Below are positions 39,301 to 46,720 of a stretch of DNA of 64,000 nt, one piece after another. Made by a program: the position numbers and the translations under genes. The stretch covers positions 2,046,001 through 2,110,000 of the forward strand of contig CP119313.1 in the NCBI GenBank assembly GCA_029202485.1. The letters are read 5' to 3'. Positions within the stretch are counted from its first letter, which is position 1. Each line of letters starts with the position of its first letter. The DNA is from Candidatus Pedobacter colombiensis (GTDB lineage: Bacteria > Bacteroidota > Bacteroidia > Sphingobacteriales > Sphingobacteriaceae). The notes below the pieces were generated by a model that worked only from the letters and a program-made list of their open reading frames with translations, was not told the origin of the DNA and ran no database searches.

Positions 39301-39939
39301 CGTAGTTAAGGTCGCAAAAATCTCCTGAAAAGAAACATCAAAGCTAAGGGGGGAAAACTGCAAAGTTTTTGTTTCTTCGTCTGCAACAGACTTTTCTTTC
39401 TGCCACTGTATCAAATTAACCAGTGCATTTTGCCCCATGCAAACTCCTTTAGGGGTTCCTGTGGTACCTGAGGTATGTAAAATATAGGTTAAACGATCTT
39501 TTTCAGTTTTTAGAATTAAATCTTCATCTGATATTTTTTTTGCTTGATCCAAAGCATCCTCAACCACCAACATTTTGTCTTGAAAATCGCTATATATATC
39601 AGCACTTTTTTTTGAAACTATAAGGTATTTTGTCTCCGAATTCTCCACTATAAAGTGAATACGGTCTTTTGGGTAGCTAATTTCTATTGGCACATATGAA
39701 CTACCGGTTTTAAGAATGGCCAATAATGCAATTATAGTATCAATAGAGCGATCTGTTGAAATTGCAACCCTATCGTTAGGTAATACATTTTTCTGGATTA
39801 AAAAATGTGCAAGCTGGTTAGATTTTTGGTTAAGTTCTCCATAAGTGAGTTGAGCGTCCTCAAAAACAATAGCAATATGATCGGGTACTTTTTTTACCTG
39901 CTCAGAGAACAAATCAACGATTGTGTTTTTGTTAAGCAT
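33316..39939 (-). CDS. Hybrid NRPS-PKS: A-PCP-KS-AT-ACP-aminotransferase
   Basis: This 2207-residue protein has A about 1-510 (HTSGTTGTPKG, YGPTEAH), PCP (GGNSLLAQ, about 545), KS from about 608 with Cys in NSACSTSLL (about 777) and His in EAHGTGTP and KSNFGHL, AT from about 1130 with GHSIGEY (Ser near 1222) and malonyl-type HAFH, ACP with GLDSLLLTQ (about 1543), and a PLP aminotransferase about 1745-2150 with Lys in SYGKVIGGGVPIG. No ketoreductase or N-terminal C domain is present. The pocket reads DVQFMAQVV plus Lys, near proline codes. The order resembles MycA/McyE-type beta-amination modules. The tail has GNPAWFVEDP, a linker that normally precedes a C domain, here supplied by the next protein. 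Confidence 0.92.
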   Translation of the reverse strand: MLNKNTIVDLFSEQVKKVPDHIAIVFEDAQLTYGELNQKSNQLAHFLIQKNVLPNDRVAISTDRSIDTIIALLAILKTGSSYVPIEISYPKDRIHFIVENSETKYLIVSKKSADIYSDFQDKMLVVEDALDQAKKISDEDLILKTEKDRLTYILHTSGTTGTPKGVCMGQNALVNLIQWQKEKSVADEETKTLQFSPLSFDVSFQEIFATLTTGGSLILISEDLRLDPLRLLNLIAEQNINRIFLPFVALQSITESAVASEVYPIALKEVMTAGEQLKITPQIVKFFSKLPNAVLYNQYGPTEAHVVTEFKLSGNPEKWPALPCIGKAIYNTKIFILDENLNEVVDGEVGELCISGLCLADGYLNLPEMTTEKFTFSPKSGIRIYRTGDHARFLPDGNIECLGRADHQVKIRGHRVELGEIEVVITQQPDIAQVAVILREDFPGRKVLVAYLIGKEQNYTGNKLRTVISKSLPDYMVPTSFVWLPEFPKTTSGKVDRKALPKPDTKRPETNIIYKKPSTEKEKKITEILIAIFGYDKIGVNDSFFEIGGNSLLAQKTVAELKQQFGYNLPVTKLYQYPTIAEMATYLDKNPAREKISAEKPSYDHSRDVAIIGMAGKFPGANTIEDFWNLLLEGKETTTFFTQSDIDPGIPDHIKNDPSYVKARGIIKDVDKFDPAFFGINSKLAELMDPQQRIFLEISWEILEKTGYLPSKYNGKIGVFAGSGNNTYYENNVLSHPDLIENQGKIQVSSVNEKDYIASRTAYHLNLKGPAVSVNSACSTSLLAIAQAVNSLRANQCEIAIAGGSSITSPVNSGHIYQEGSMLSANGHCTPFDDGATGTVFSDGAGVVLLKNLDSAINDHDKIYAVIKGVGINNDGFGKGSFTAPSAEGQADAIASAISDAGVEAAEISYIEAHGTGTPIGDPIELEGLVDAFGYQNRKQFCAIGSVKSNFGHLTHAAGVAGLIKTSLALHHKKIPASLGYKIPNHNIDFNNSPFYVNDKLTDWNTSHKRIAGISSFGVGGTNVHLVVESYENVPEEVSENNAVELITWSANSETSRDTYAAALLDYLTTNPDTNLSDLGYTLRKTRDNFKYRRFLVANSIDELKKLLAIEKVNVLNINTLQELPEEIVFTFPGQGAQYLNMGLDLYLGEPVYRAAIDTCAGILRTYIHEDIRSIIYPEVISDAANAKLKDTRYTQPALFVTEYALAKLWISWGIHPALLCGHSIGEYVAGHLSGIFSLEDGLKMVTTRGKLISELPAGSMLSIGKESDSVTKFLSGDLSIAAINSPKACVVAGPTDQISALSTLLNENEIASKLLFTSHAFHSSMMDPILDEYRSIVDQVTLSIPKIPIVSTVTGNLLTDEEATNPDYWTSQLRKTVQFSKAVETMLNKDLPLFLEVGPGTVTSTLIRQIAAFNALSTKTIPSFNHKDADHYSLLSALGQLWINGIEPNWNDFYANQKRSIINLPSYQFERNRYWVNPIVLKSDFSENQIPIEQIKHIIPINTALMRKTNLTHKVKQVLEDASGIEMNGIESNRNFLEIGLDSLLLTQVAISLKREFNLPITFRKLNEEYPSIETLVDYLDKNTPQDSVNNSESLAPPINHIQQPAYVSQAVNDVQQNGNSVSAGDSALSLIAQQLEILSKQVMLMQGSTVSVHQNATPQPIAVNGKKIESADTTTNSELSQEEKAEIQKPFGATPKIERLSTDLDEKQLNFIKELTDRYNKKTLKSKTYASNSRSFMADPRVVSGFRPTTKELVYPIVINKSSGSKLWDIDGNEYIDALNGFGSNMLGYQPEVIKHAMHEQIEKGYEVGPQHELAADVSKLICEFTGFDRAALCSTGSEAVLGCIRIARTVTGRPLIVAFSGSYHGIIDEVLVRGTKKLKSFPAAAGIMPEAVHNILVLDYGTDETLAIIKERAGEIAAVLVEPIQSRRPEFVPIDFLKKVREITTDAGTALIFDEVITGFRMHPGGAQALFGIKADLASYGKVIGGGVPIGVIGGKSYLMDALDGGNWNYGDHSYPEIGVTYFAGTFVRHPLALASAKASLTYMKEKGPALQQGLSEKGVYLTKALNSEFEKRQLPIYVANYGSLWKIKYHEELPYSELMFVLMREKGIHILDGFPCFLTEAITYQEIDKIISCFIDSMEEMINAGFFPSLDQTIVSPKSGSVVIDGDNPPVKGAKLGKDKSGNPAWFVEDPNHQGKYLQIELN

Positions 39940-40159
39940 ATAGAATAAGTTGAGCGTTTAATTCTAATTATACGTTTAAATAACAAATCCCTTTATTAAG
40001 TTTAGGTAAAAAAATAGGCGTCAGCACATTTTTAAAAGGAAAATATCTTGTTAAAGATATGAAAATTATATTAACAATTATTGCGTTTTATCTATTGTTT
40101 GGTTGCTTTTTTGTTTTGAAAGACTGTTCTTAATTCCTTTTAGGAAAGGCTTTTAAAGC

Positions 40160-40192
40160 AACAAGCCAATCCTATACGGATTGGCTTGTTTT
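40160..40192. terminator. Hairpin terminator
   Basis: A perfect 13-bp stem AACAAGCCAATCC / GGATTGGCTTGTT with a 5-nt loop and short T-rich flanks. It lies downstream of the small minus-strand gene at 40212 and ahead of the NRPS-PKS operon, isolating the two. Confidence 0.75.
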
Positions 40193-40211
40193 ATGAGGTA
40201 ATATAATGAGG

Positions 40212-40397
40212 CTATTTCTTCTCCGGAGGAGTATTAACAATTTCTCCAAATTCATTCACCCAGGCCATCATGCTTTCCAGATCTCCACCGGTAGAGTTTT
40301 GTTGACGCTCTAGTTTGCGCTGCTCTTTATCTTCTTTTTTCTTTTGTCTGTTCTTTTCTAGTTGCTTCTTCATGAAGGTAGCCTGAGATTTAGCCAT
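40212..40397 (-). CDS. Small highly charged conserved protein of Bacteroidota
   Basis: A 61-residue protein: the first half is almost all Lys, Arg, Glu and Gln (MAKSQATFMKKQLEKNRQKK), and the second half has LESMMAWVNEFGEIVNTPPE. I recognise the style of the N-terminal extension found on, or encoded next to, cold-shock-domain proteins in Bacteroidota, but no cold-shock domain is present here. RNA binding is a guess from the charge. It has its own hairpin terminator and about 180 nt of leader, so it is a single-gene unit. Confidence 0.65.
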   Translation of the reverse strand: MAKSQATFMKKQLEKNRQKKKEDKEQRKLERQQNSTGGDLESMMAWVNEFGEIVNTPPEKK

Positions 40398-40634
40398 AAA
40401 TTCAATGTATTAGTTAAAAAATAACTTTTCTCTGCTTTTACCTGTGTAGACTGCAATATGATTCACTGATCATCGTGGGCCTGGATGTAATTTAATTCTC
40501 GGTGACAACGGATCAGCAACCAGGAGAAATTGAAACCCAATCAAAGGATTAATTGGCAAGTAATGTTAAGAGAATAGTGTAATGAATATCCCGTTTTATG
40601 CAAAAATAAGGAAATTTATGTTAAAAAACGACTC

Positions 40635-41198
40635 TTATTTAGATAATGTAATGGTGTATGCTGCCGCGGCCCGCACTCTCATTAGTGTAGTGGTTGGTGC
40701 TTTCGCTTTAACAATTACATTGTATGTTGGTGAAGGAGCAGTTAGAATAGGAGTTAAGCTTTCAGGAGGAATGCTTGGTGATAAAGTCAGATGACTAATT
40801 GTTGCAGTTGAAGGAATAGTGATATTCGCTATATTGGTTATAGTTCCATTAGTTGAAAAGCCAAATTTTAAGGTTCCCAGATTGGCAAAGTTGTTTTTGG
40901 TATCAATAGAGTCTTTACTTATCGTACCCAGGTCCAAATTTAAACTGGTGATTTTAGTCGTTTTTATATTAGCAATAGTAAAACTATTTGCACTTTTTTT
41001 GATCTCTTCTGCCAGGTTCAGGTTTGATGTTATTCCAGATATAGTGGCAGAGGCTGTGCTATCGCTCAGGACCGGTATGTTAAAATAAACGGTATCATTA
41101 ACGAAGATGTCTTCTCGTATATTTTCAGATATTTTACTACACGAAGTATATAGAATGACAAAGGAAAGTAGTGCGATATATAAGGTTTTATTTTTCAT
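40635..41198 (-). CDS. Putative lipoprotein of unknown function
   Basis: The 187-residue protein has a hydrophobic signal ending in LYTSC, a plausible lipobox with Cys at about 20. The body is rich in Ser, Thr, Ile and Asn (alternating strands such as ITSLNLDLGTIS and TNIANITIPSTATIS), suggesting a beta-sandwich. I do not recognise a family. An overlapping + strand frame is much shorter and lacks protein-like features, so I prefer this one. Confidence 0.6.
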   Translation of the reverse strand: MKNKTLYIALLSFVILYTSCSKISENIREDIFVNDTVYFNIPVLSDSTASATISGITSNLNLAEEIKKSANSFTIANIKTTKITSLNLDLGTISKDSIDTKNNFANLGTLKFGFSTNGTITNIANITIPSTATISHLTLSPSIPPESLTPILTAPSPTYNVIVKAKAPTTTLMRVRAAAAYTITLSK

Positions 41199-41523
41199 GA
41201 TTGTTGCAAGGTAGTCATGTTTTTTTAAACAAAAAATCCAAATAAAATTCAGGTTCCTAACTATTTAAAAGTTGAATGCTTGAAGAGGAAGCCAAAGACA
41301 AAAACATCAGACTTATATAATATTTTGTGCTTTAAGCCCTCGGAATTATATTTTGTTGTGTTGTTTAACTATTTGTATTTCAGTATTTATGAGTAATTTA
41401 AGTTGAATTTTTAATTTACTATACTGTTCTGTTCGAAATAAATAATGTCCTAAAATTCAGAATATAGTTTTGTTTGTGTTTTAAGTTTTCTGTTTTACAG
41501 TTAGTTATGTTGTTTTTTGTCAA
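41199..41523. other. 325-bp AT-rich intergenic region, nothing recognised
   Basis: It sits between two minus-strand genes and is very AT-rich, with long T-runs. It presumably carries the promoter of the lipoprotein gene. I see no ORF, hairpin or repeat worth naming. Confidence 0.5.
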
Positions 41524-41775
41524 TTAATACTGTTGTCTGTTGTATGCTTCTGAGAAATCGGACCTCATGCTTTTAAAACGCTCCACAACGGTAGCTATAA
41601 ATGCTTCGTCCAGGATCTGAAAAATCTCGTTTACGCCGCCTCCGGTTAAATCTAGTTCTGACAATTTGTAGCTCTGTTCAAGTGTGCCTTGTTCAAACTT
41701 GATGATGTATTTTCGGTTCATGTTAAACAAGGTGATTTTGCAATCCGGATGTGGTAGTTCTGCTATTACTCTCAT
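41524..41775 (-). CDS. Small conserved hypothetical protein
   Basis: An 83-residue soluble protein beginning MRVIAELPHPDCKITLFNMN with an N-terminal beta-rich half (KYIIKFEQGTLEQSYKL) and a helical C-terminal half (IFQILDEAFIATVVERFKSMR). I have the impression it is a conserved Bacteroidota family but cannot name a function. It is separated from the S46 peptidase gene upstream by a strong terminator, so its expression must be separate or by readthrough. Confidence 0.65.
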   Translation of the reverse strand: MRVIAELPHPDCKITLFNMNRKYIIKFEQGTLEQSYKLSELDLTGGGVNEIFQILDEAFIATVVERFKSMRSDFSEAYNRQQY

Positions 41776-41792
41776 GTTTTTTTTGTTTTAAA

Positions 41793-41817
41793 AAAGCCAC
41801 CCTCAAAGGGTGGCTTT
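41793..41817 (-). terminator. Rho-independent terminator of the S46 peptidase gene
   Basis: Perfect 11-bp stem AAAGCCACCCT / AGGGTGGCTTT with a 3-nt loop. On the minus strand it is followed by a T-run, as expected for the end of the peptidase transcript. Confidence 0.85.
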
Positions 41818-41842
41818 CGTGTGTCGATTAATTTTAATGGTG

Positions 41843-44023
41843 CTAAATCTTAACCCCTATTTCCTTTAAAAGGAAGTTCGCTTTATCAATTTTAGCTGCT
41901 ACCCAAAGTACATAACGAATGTCTACTCCAATAGATCTGCTATAACTTTCATTCCAGGCATAGTCATTAATTGTAGCACTGTAAGAGCGATCAAAATTGA
42001 CACCGATCAGCTCGCCTTGCGCGTTCATAACCGGAGAACCAGAGTTTCCACCGGTTGTATCCATATTGTAAAGGAAAGCTACAGGTACATCTTTTAAATC
42101 TTTTTTAGCAAATGGACCAAAGTCTTTAGCTTCCCAAAGTGCCCTTATTTGCGCCGGATAGTCAAATTCAGGGTTTCCTGATGTTCCTTTTTCCAGTATT
42201 CCCTTGATTGTCGTATAAGGACGCATATATGATGCGTCTGCTGGCCAATATCCCCTTACGTAACCGTAGGTAAGTCGCAAGGTGCTGTTTGCATCAGGGA
42301 TAAAGTCTTTTTTCAGGAATTTCTCCTTTACATTTACATAATCGCCCATTAATTTATTCAACACCCCTTCACGACGGTCTTTTTCAGGTTTTAGCTCAGT
42401 GATTTGAACGGCAATATCTTTTTCAAAAGATAAAAGAGGGTCTTTGTAAGCTGCTATTGATTTTGAGGATGCCAATAATGTGTTAAACACATAGGCTGTA
42501 TCCTTAAGCTTGGTGGCATTAAAAACATTGTTGACAAAATTATCAATAGCTTTTTCGTTGTCCGCAGAGCTGCCTGCGATTTTAACAACTCCGTTTATAG
42601 GCTGTGTCGCCGAGAATTCTGAAGCATCCATAAGCATCTTTTTAAAAATAGTTCTGTCTGCATCTATATCATAAGCTTCATAATTGCCGGCTAAAAGTTG
42701 CTTTAGGTTGGACTTATTTTTATTAAAGAAGGCTTCCTTCTGATTTTCTGGTTGTGCATCAAGTGCGGCTTTAAACGTATTGATGTTTTTGGATACGCCT
42801 AGTAAGCTCGTTGAACTATAAATTTGAGTTAACCAGAGATCACGCTTGGCATCACCGTTGATGAGTTTATAAAGGTTGTCTATATCGCTCATTAAAGTGC
42901 CATAGCGCGCTTTAACATCAACATTGCTGTTGATGAATTTAGCAAGCGCTGCATCTTCAGTCTTCTTTTGCGAGATCAAATCTATTCCTTTAAGTCCTTG
43001 TAGTTTGCCACGATAGTTTTTTAGTACATTGGCGTTTCTTTTTATCCTGGTAGCCAGTTTAATTTCTGTAGCCTTATCCTTCTTGCCAGCATTTTCCATA
43101 GTTGTATTTTGGAAATCATACAAGTTTGATACGTAAGGCAATAGAAATTGTTGCTGATATTCAATAAACTGAGCAGGACGATGTCGGAAGGTTTTTCCCG
43201 GATACCCTAAAATAAATACAAAATCTTCTTCGTTTGTGCCATTGGGATTTACCTTCAAGAATTTTTTAGGTGTATAGGGGATATTGTTTTTAGCATATTT
43301 TGCTGGTTTGCCATCTGGTGCTACATAAGCACGCATGAAAGAGAAGTCTCCAGTATGACGTGGCCATACCCAGTTATCTGTTTCGCCTCCATATTCGCCA
43401 ATCTGACGATTCGGAACATACACCAGTCTAACATCCTGTATAGTTTTGTATCTAAATAATACATAGGTTTTTCCGATAAACATTTCCGATACTTCGGCTT
43501 TTATGCTAGGATCTTTTTTCTCAGCTTCAATTACGATGTTTTTCATCGCATCGTTAATAAGCTTTAGCCTTGATGATGGATCTGTGATTTGAGCAACCGC
43601 ACCTAAAACACGATCAGATACGTCTTCATAACTGTCAGTTATACGGCATGTTAATCCTTTTGCCTGAATTTCTTGTTCATGTGTTGCCGCTACAAAACCA
43701 TTGGTTAAATAATCATGTTCAGGGGTGCTGGCAAGCTGTACGGCGCTAAATGCACAATGGTGATTGGTGATGATTAGTCCCTGGTTGGAAATAAAGGAAC
43801 CTGTACATCCACCTACATTAACCAGTGCATCAACAAGACTGGTTCCGTTAGGATTGTAAATTTCATTCTGGCTAATTTTTAATCCTGCCTTTTTTAAATC
43901 AAGTTTATGGATTTCACTTAAGGGGAACATGCCTTCTTCCCAGGGCTTGTAACCTGATTGTAAGATGCCAACAGTAAGCAGAGAGCATGTTAACAAGGAT
44001 GTAATTAAGGTTTTTTTGTTCAT
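41843..44023 (-). CDS. S46-family dipeptidyl-peptidase, DPP11-like
   Basis: This 726-residue serine peptidase has a signal-like N-terminus (TSLLTCSLLTVGILQSG). Catalytic His is in ITNHHCAFSAVQ (about residue 87), Ser in TGGNSGSPVMNAQG (about 661), with an Asp in ETDNWVWPRHTGDF. Residue about 677 in GVNFDRSYSA is Arg: as I recall, this position is Arg in DPP11 (Asp/Glu-specific) and Gly in DPP7 (hydrophobic), so an acidic P1 preference is predicted. The enzymes are periplasmic and feed dipeptides to metabolism. Length matches the family's 700-730 residues. Confidence 0.92.
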   Translation of the reverse strand: MNKKTLITSLLTCSLLTVGILQSGYKPWEEGMFPLSEIHKLDLKKAGLKISQNEIYNPNGTSLVDALVNVGGCTGSFISNQGLIITNHHCAFSAVQLASTPEHDYLTNGFVAATHEQEIQAKGLTCRITDSYEDVSDRVLGAVAQITDPSSRLKLINDAMKNIVIEAEKKDPSIKAEVSEMFIGKTYVLFRYKTIQDVRLVYVPNRQIGEYGGETDNWVWPRHTGDFSFMRAYVAPDGKPAKYAKNNIPYTPKKFLKVNPNGTNEEDFVFILGYPGKTFRHRPAQFIEYQQQFLLPYVSNLYDFQNTTMENAGKKDKATEIKLATRIKRNANVLKNYRGKLQGLKGIDLISQKKTEDAALAKFINSNVDVKARYGTLMSDIDNLYKLINGDAKRDLWLTQIYSSTSLLGVSKNINTFKAALDAQPENQKEAFFNKNKSNLKQLLAGNYEAYDIDADRTIFKKMLMDASEFSATQPINGVVKIAGSSADNEKAIDNFVNNVFNATKLKDTAYVFNTLLASSKSIAAYKDPLLSFEKDIAVQITELKPEKDRREGVLNKLMGDYVNVKEKFLKKDFIPDANSTLRLTYGYVRGYWPADASYMRPYTTIKGILEKGTSGNPEFDYPAQIRALWEAKDFGPFAKKDLKDVPVAFLYNMDTTGGNSGSPVMNAQGELIGVNFDRSYSATINDYAWNESYSRSIGVDIRYVLWVAAKIDKANFLLKEIGVKI

Positions 44024-44189
44024 TTATGGTTGTGTTTGTTAATAATTAATTTTGAATAGGATGTCATTTTTACAATTGACGGTATGGTAAAAAAAATCAA
44101 ATTTAATTATTTTACTTGTTTAGTGGGTAAAATTCCTCCTGATAAGCTTAAATAAGGTAGCTGTCTATGCTGTTTTCTATTGCTATAAC

Positions 44190-44218
44190 TTTGCATCAAT
44201 TTAACTTTCGTATTTTTG
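44190..44218 (+). promoter_or_regulatory. Candidate Bacteroidota promoter of the 44239 operon
   Basis: TTTG at 44190-44193, 17-nt spacer, then TATTTTTG (TAnnTTTG) at 44211-44218, 20 nt ahead of the ATG. Both elements fit the Bacteroidota primary sigma consensus. Confidence 0.55.
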
Positions 44219-44238
44219 TAGCTCAAGTATAATTTACA

Positions 44239-44715
44239 ATGGCAGAAGATTTAATTATAAGTAAAAACATTGATAAAGAGGTTCAGTACCTATCGCTTAT
44301 CCCTCAGATAGCTGCATTGGTGGCAGGTGAAGAAGATCAGATTGCTAATTTAGCCAATATAGCAGCTGCTTTAAAAGAGCAGTTCGGTTGGTTTTGGGTA
44401 GGATTTTATTTGGTTAAAGGAGATGAGTTGGTGCTTGGGCCATTTCAGGGGCCTGTAGCCTGTACCAGGATAAAAAGAGGGAAGGGTGTTTGTGGTGCCT
44501 CATGGCAACAAAATGAAACATTAATTGTTCCTGATGTTGATCAGTTTCCAGGACATATCGCCTGTGCATCAGCTTCGAGGTCTGAAATTGTTTTGCCTTT
44601 GTATAAAGGAGCTGAAGTGATTGGGGTTTTAGATGTGGATAGTGAACATCTTTCTCATTTTGATGAAGTTGATGCTAAATATTTAAAGGAAATAATTAGT
44701 TTGTTGAATGCCTAA
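44239..44715 (+). CDS. msrC: GAF-domain free methionine-(R)-sulfoxide reductase
   Basis: The 158-residue protein is a single GAF domain. FWVGFYLV, LGPFQGPVACTRI, GKGVCGASWQ and GHIACASASRSEIVLPL are typical of fRMsr, and the three cysteines stand at the positions used for disulfide-exchange catalysis. The enzyme reduces free Met-R-sulfoxide in the cytoplasm. Its end overlaps the next gene by 8 nt, so it heads a + strand transcription unit. Confidence 0.9.
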   Translation: MAEDLIISKNIDKEVQYLSLIPQIAALVAGEEDQIANLANIAAALKEQFGWFWVGFYLVKGDELVLGPFQGPVACTRIKRGKGVCGASWQQNETLIVPDVDQFPGHIACASASRSEIVLPLYKGAEVIGVLDVDSEHLSHFDEVDAKYLKEIISLLNA

Positions 44716-45313
44716 ATTGCCTTTTTCTTTTTACCAGGATAAAGGGGTTAATCAACTCGCTGTGCAGTTGTTAGGGAAGCGACTGTGTACTTTTGTTGAT
44801 GGAGTGCTTACCAGCGGAATCATTGTGGAAACAGAGGCTTATAATGGTATAGAAGATAAAGCTTCTCATGCTTATGGTGGTCGCTTTACCGATCGGACTA
44901 AAATTATGTATGAGCATGGCGGAATAGCTTATGTATATCTATGTTATGGCATTCATCATTTGTTTAATGTAGTTACGGCACCCCAAGGTACTCCTCATGC
45001 GGTGTTAATTAGAGGGGTAGAGCCGGTAACTGGTTTGGAGGTGATGCTTAAGAGAAGGAATATGTCGGTTTTGAAACCTAATCTTACCGCTGGTCCAGGC
45101 GCATTAGCTAAAGCCATGGGGATCGATAAAAAATTAAATGGTAAAGATCTGTGTGGTGATGAAATATGGATCGAGGGTGATGGGGTTTTGTTTGATGATA
45201 AACAGGTTGTAGCTTCATCCAGGGTTGGAGTAGATTATGCCGGTGACCATGCCTTGCTGCCCTGGCGATATTACATAAAAGGGAACAAGTTTGTGAGCAA
45301 GCCGAATAGTTGA
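44708..45313 (+). CDS. DNA-3-methyladenine glycosylase (AAG/MPG family)
   Basis: A 201-residue enzyme of the mammalian-type Mpg family. IIVETEAYNGIEDKASHAYGG carries the catalytic Glu, followed by MYEHGGIAYVYLCYGIHH and LTAGPGALAKAMGID, all diagnostic. It excises alkylated purines in base-excision repair. It overlaps the msrC gene by 8 nt, which joins two damage-repair functions in one transcript. Length is typical. Confidence 0.92.
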   Translation: MPKLPFSFYQDKGVNQLAVQLLGKRLCTFVDGVLTSGIIVETEAYNGIEDKASHAYGGRFTDRTKIMYEHGGIAYVYLCYGIHHLFNVVTAPQGTPHAVLIRGVEPVTGLEVMLKRRNMSVLKPNLTAGPGALAKAMGIDKKLNGKDLCGDEIWIEGDGVLFDDKQVVASSRVGVDYAGDHALLPWRYYIKGNKFVSKPNS

Positions 45314-45386
45314 AGCGTGATTTTGTGGATAACAAAATGATTTGCTCAATTTATTTATCCCTGTTTTTTACGGATATTTGAAACAA

Positions 45387-46676
45387 ATGAATTTTGAAAA
45401 CAATTTAGCATTCGCTCAGGCGTTGGATCTGGCTGATCCACTTCGCGATTTAAGACAAGATTTTTTATTTCCTCAGCAAAATGGTAAACCATTTATTTAT
45501 CTATCTGGTAACTCTTTAGGTTTGCAACCTAAAGTGGCACGTAAGGTTTTAGATGAACAGTTAAACAACTGGCAGAATTTTGCTGTAGAGGGATGGTTTG
45601 AAGGTGAAACACCCTGGATGTTTTATCATAAGGAATTAAAAAAGTTGATGGCTCCTATAGTTGGCGCAAGTGCTGCTGAGGTGTGCCCGATGAATACATT
45701 AACAGTAAATCTTCATTTGTTGATGGTTAGCTTTTACAGGCCTATTGCAGGTCGGTTTAAGATCATTATGGAGGCCGGAGCTTTTCCCTCAGATCAATAT
45801 GCTATAGAAAGTCAAGTTCGTTTTCATGGTTATGATCCGGCAACTGCAATTATTGAAGTGGCTCCAAGAGTAGGTGAGTATACATTAAGGACAGAAGATA
45901 TAACGGATGCAATTGCCGAAAACGGCGATGAAATTGCATTGGTGTTGTTTGGAGGAGTAAATTATTTTACTGGTCAATGGTTCGATATGGAAGCGATAAC
46001 GAAAGCTGGACATGCGGCAGGAGCTGTTGTGGGTTTTGACCTGGCGCATGCAGCTGGAAATGTCCCTTTGCAATTGCATGATTGGGGTGTTGATTTTGCA
46101 TGTTGGTGTTCCTATAAATATCAGAATTCTGGACCGGGCGGTATAAGTGGTATTTTTGTACATAAAAAGCATTTTTTTGATACTACGTTGAACCGTTTTG
46201 CTGGCTGGTGGGGCTATCAGGAGCAGCAACGTTTTAAAATGGAAAAGGGGTTTGTACCCGAGGCTGGGGCGGATGGTTGGCAGGTAAGTTGCACGCAGGT
46301 AATGCCTATGGCATTGTATTATGCGTCCCTTCAGGTTTTTAAAAAAGCAGGATTCATTACTCCTTTAAGAAATAAAAGTAAAACTTTAACTAGTTATTTA
46401 TTTGTTGTTATAAATGAAGTAAATAAAGTTTTAGGAGAAGAGCAATATAAAATCATTACGCCATTAACTCAGGCAGACCGTGGTGCTCAGGTTTCTATCA
46501 TTGCAAAACAAAAAGGTAAAGAGGTTTTTGAACAGTTAGTCGCCAATAACGTGCTTGGTGATTGGAGGGAACCTAATGTAATCAGATTAAGCCCGGTTCC
46601 TTTGTACAACTCTTATGAAGATGTTTTTACAACAGGTACTTTGTTGCTTGATATTAGTAAAAAGTTGCTAAAATAG
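45387..46676 (+). CDS. kynU: Kynureninase
   Basis: The product is 429 residues from the ATG MNFENNLAFAQ; upstream in-frame TTG would add 15 residues without homology. YLSGNSLGLQPK, WFEGETPWMFYH, VGFDLAHAAGNVPL and CWCSYKYQNSGPGG with the PLP-binding Lys are all typical. It cleaves kynurenine or 3-hydroxykynurenine to (hydroxy)anthranilate and alanine. No other kyn-pathway gene is adjacent, so NAD synthesis from tryptophan or catabolism would rely on unlinked genes. Confidence 0.93.
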   Translation: MNFENNLAFAQALDLADPLRDLRQDFLFPQQNGKPFIYLSGNSLGLQPKVARKVLDEQLNNWQNFAVEGWFEGETPWMFYHKELKKLMAPIVGASAAEVCPMNTLTVNLHLLMVSFYRPIAGRFKIIMEAGAFPSDQYAIESQVRFHGYDPATAIIEVAPRVGEYTLRTEDITDAIAENGDEIALVLFGGVNYFTGQWFDMEAITKAGHAAGAVVGFDLAHAAGNVPLQLHDWGVDFACWCSYKYQNSGPGGISGIFVHKKHFFDTTLNRFAGWWGYQEQQRFKMEKGFVPEAGADGWQVSCTQVMPMALYYASLQVFKKAGFITPLRNKSKTLTSYLFVVINEVNKVLGEEQYKIITPLTQADRGAQVSIIAKQKGKEVFEQLVANNVLGDWREPNVIRLSPVPLYNSYEDVFTTGTLLLDISKKLLK

Positions 46677-46720
46677 TTAAAGCCTCATGCGTATTTTGGC
46701 ATTAGAAAAGGAGAATTGAT

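Noticed and set aside
40582..40794. 70-codon plus-strand ORF overlapping the lipoprotein gene
   Set aside because: It lies mostly antisense to the longer frame at 40635-41198, which has a signal peptide and lipobox.
45342..45386. 15-codon N-terminal extension of kynureninase
   Set aside because: It starts at a TTG, and the ATG at 45387 gives the usual family N-terminus.
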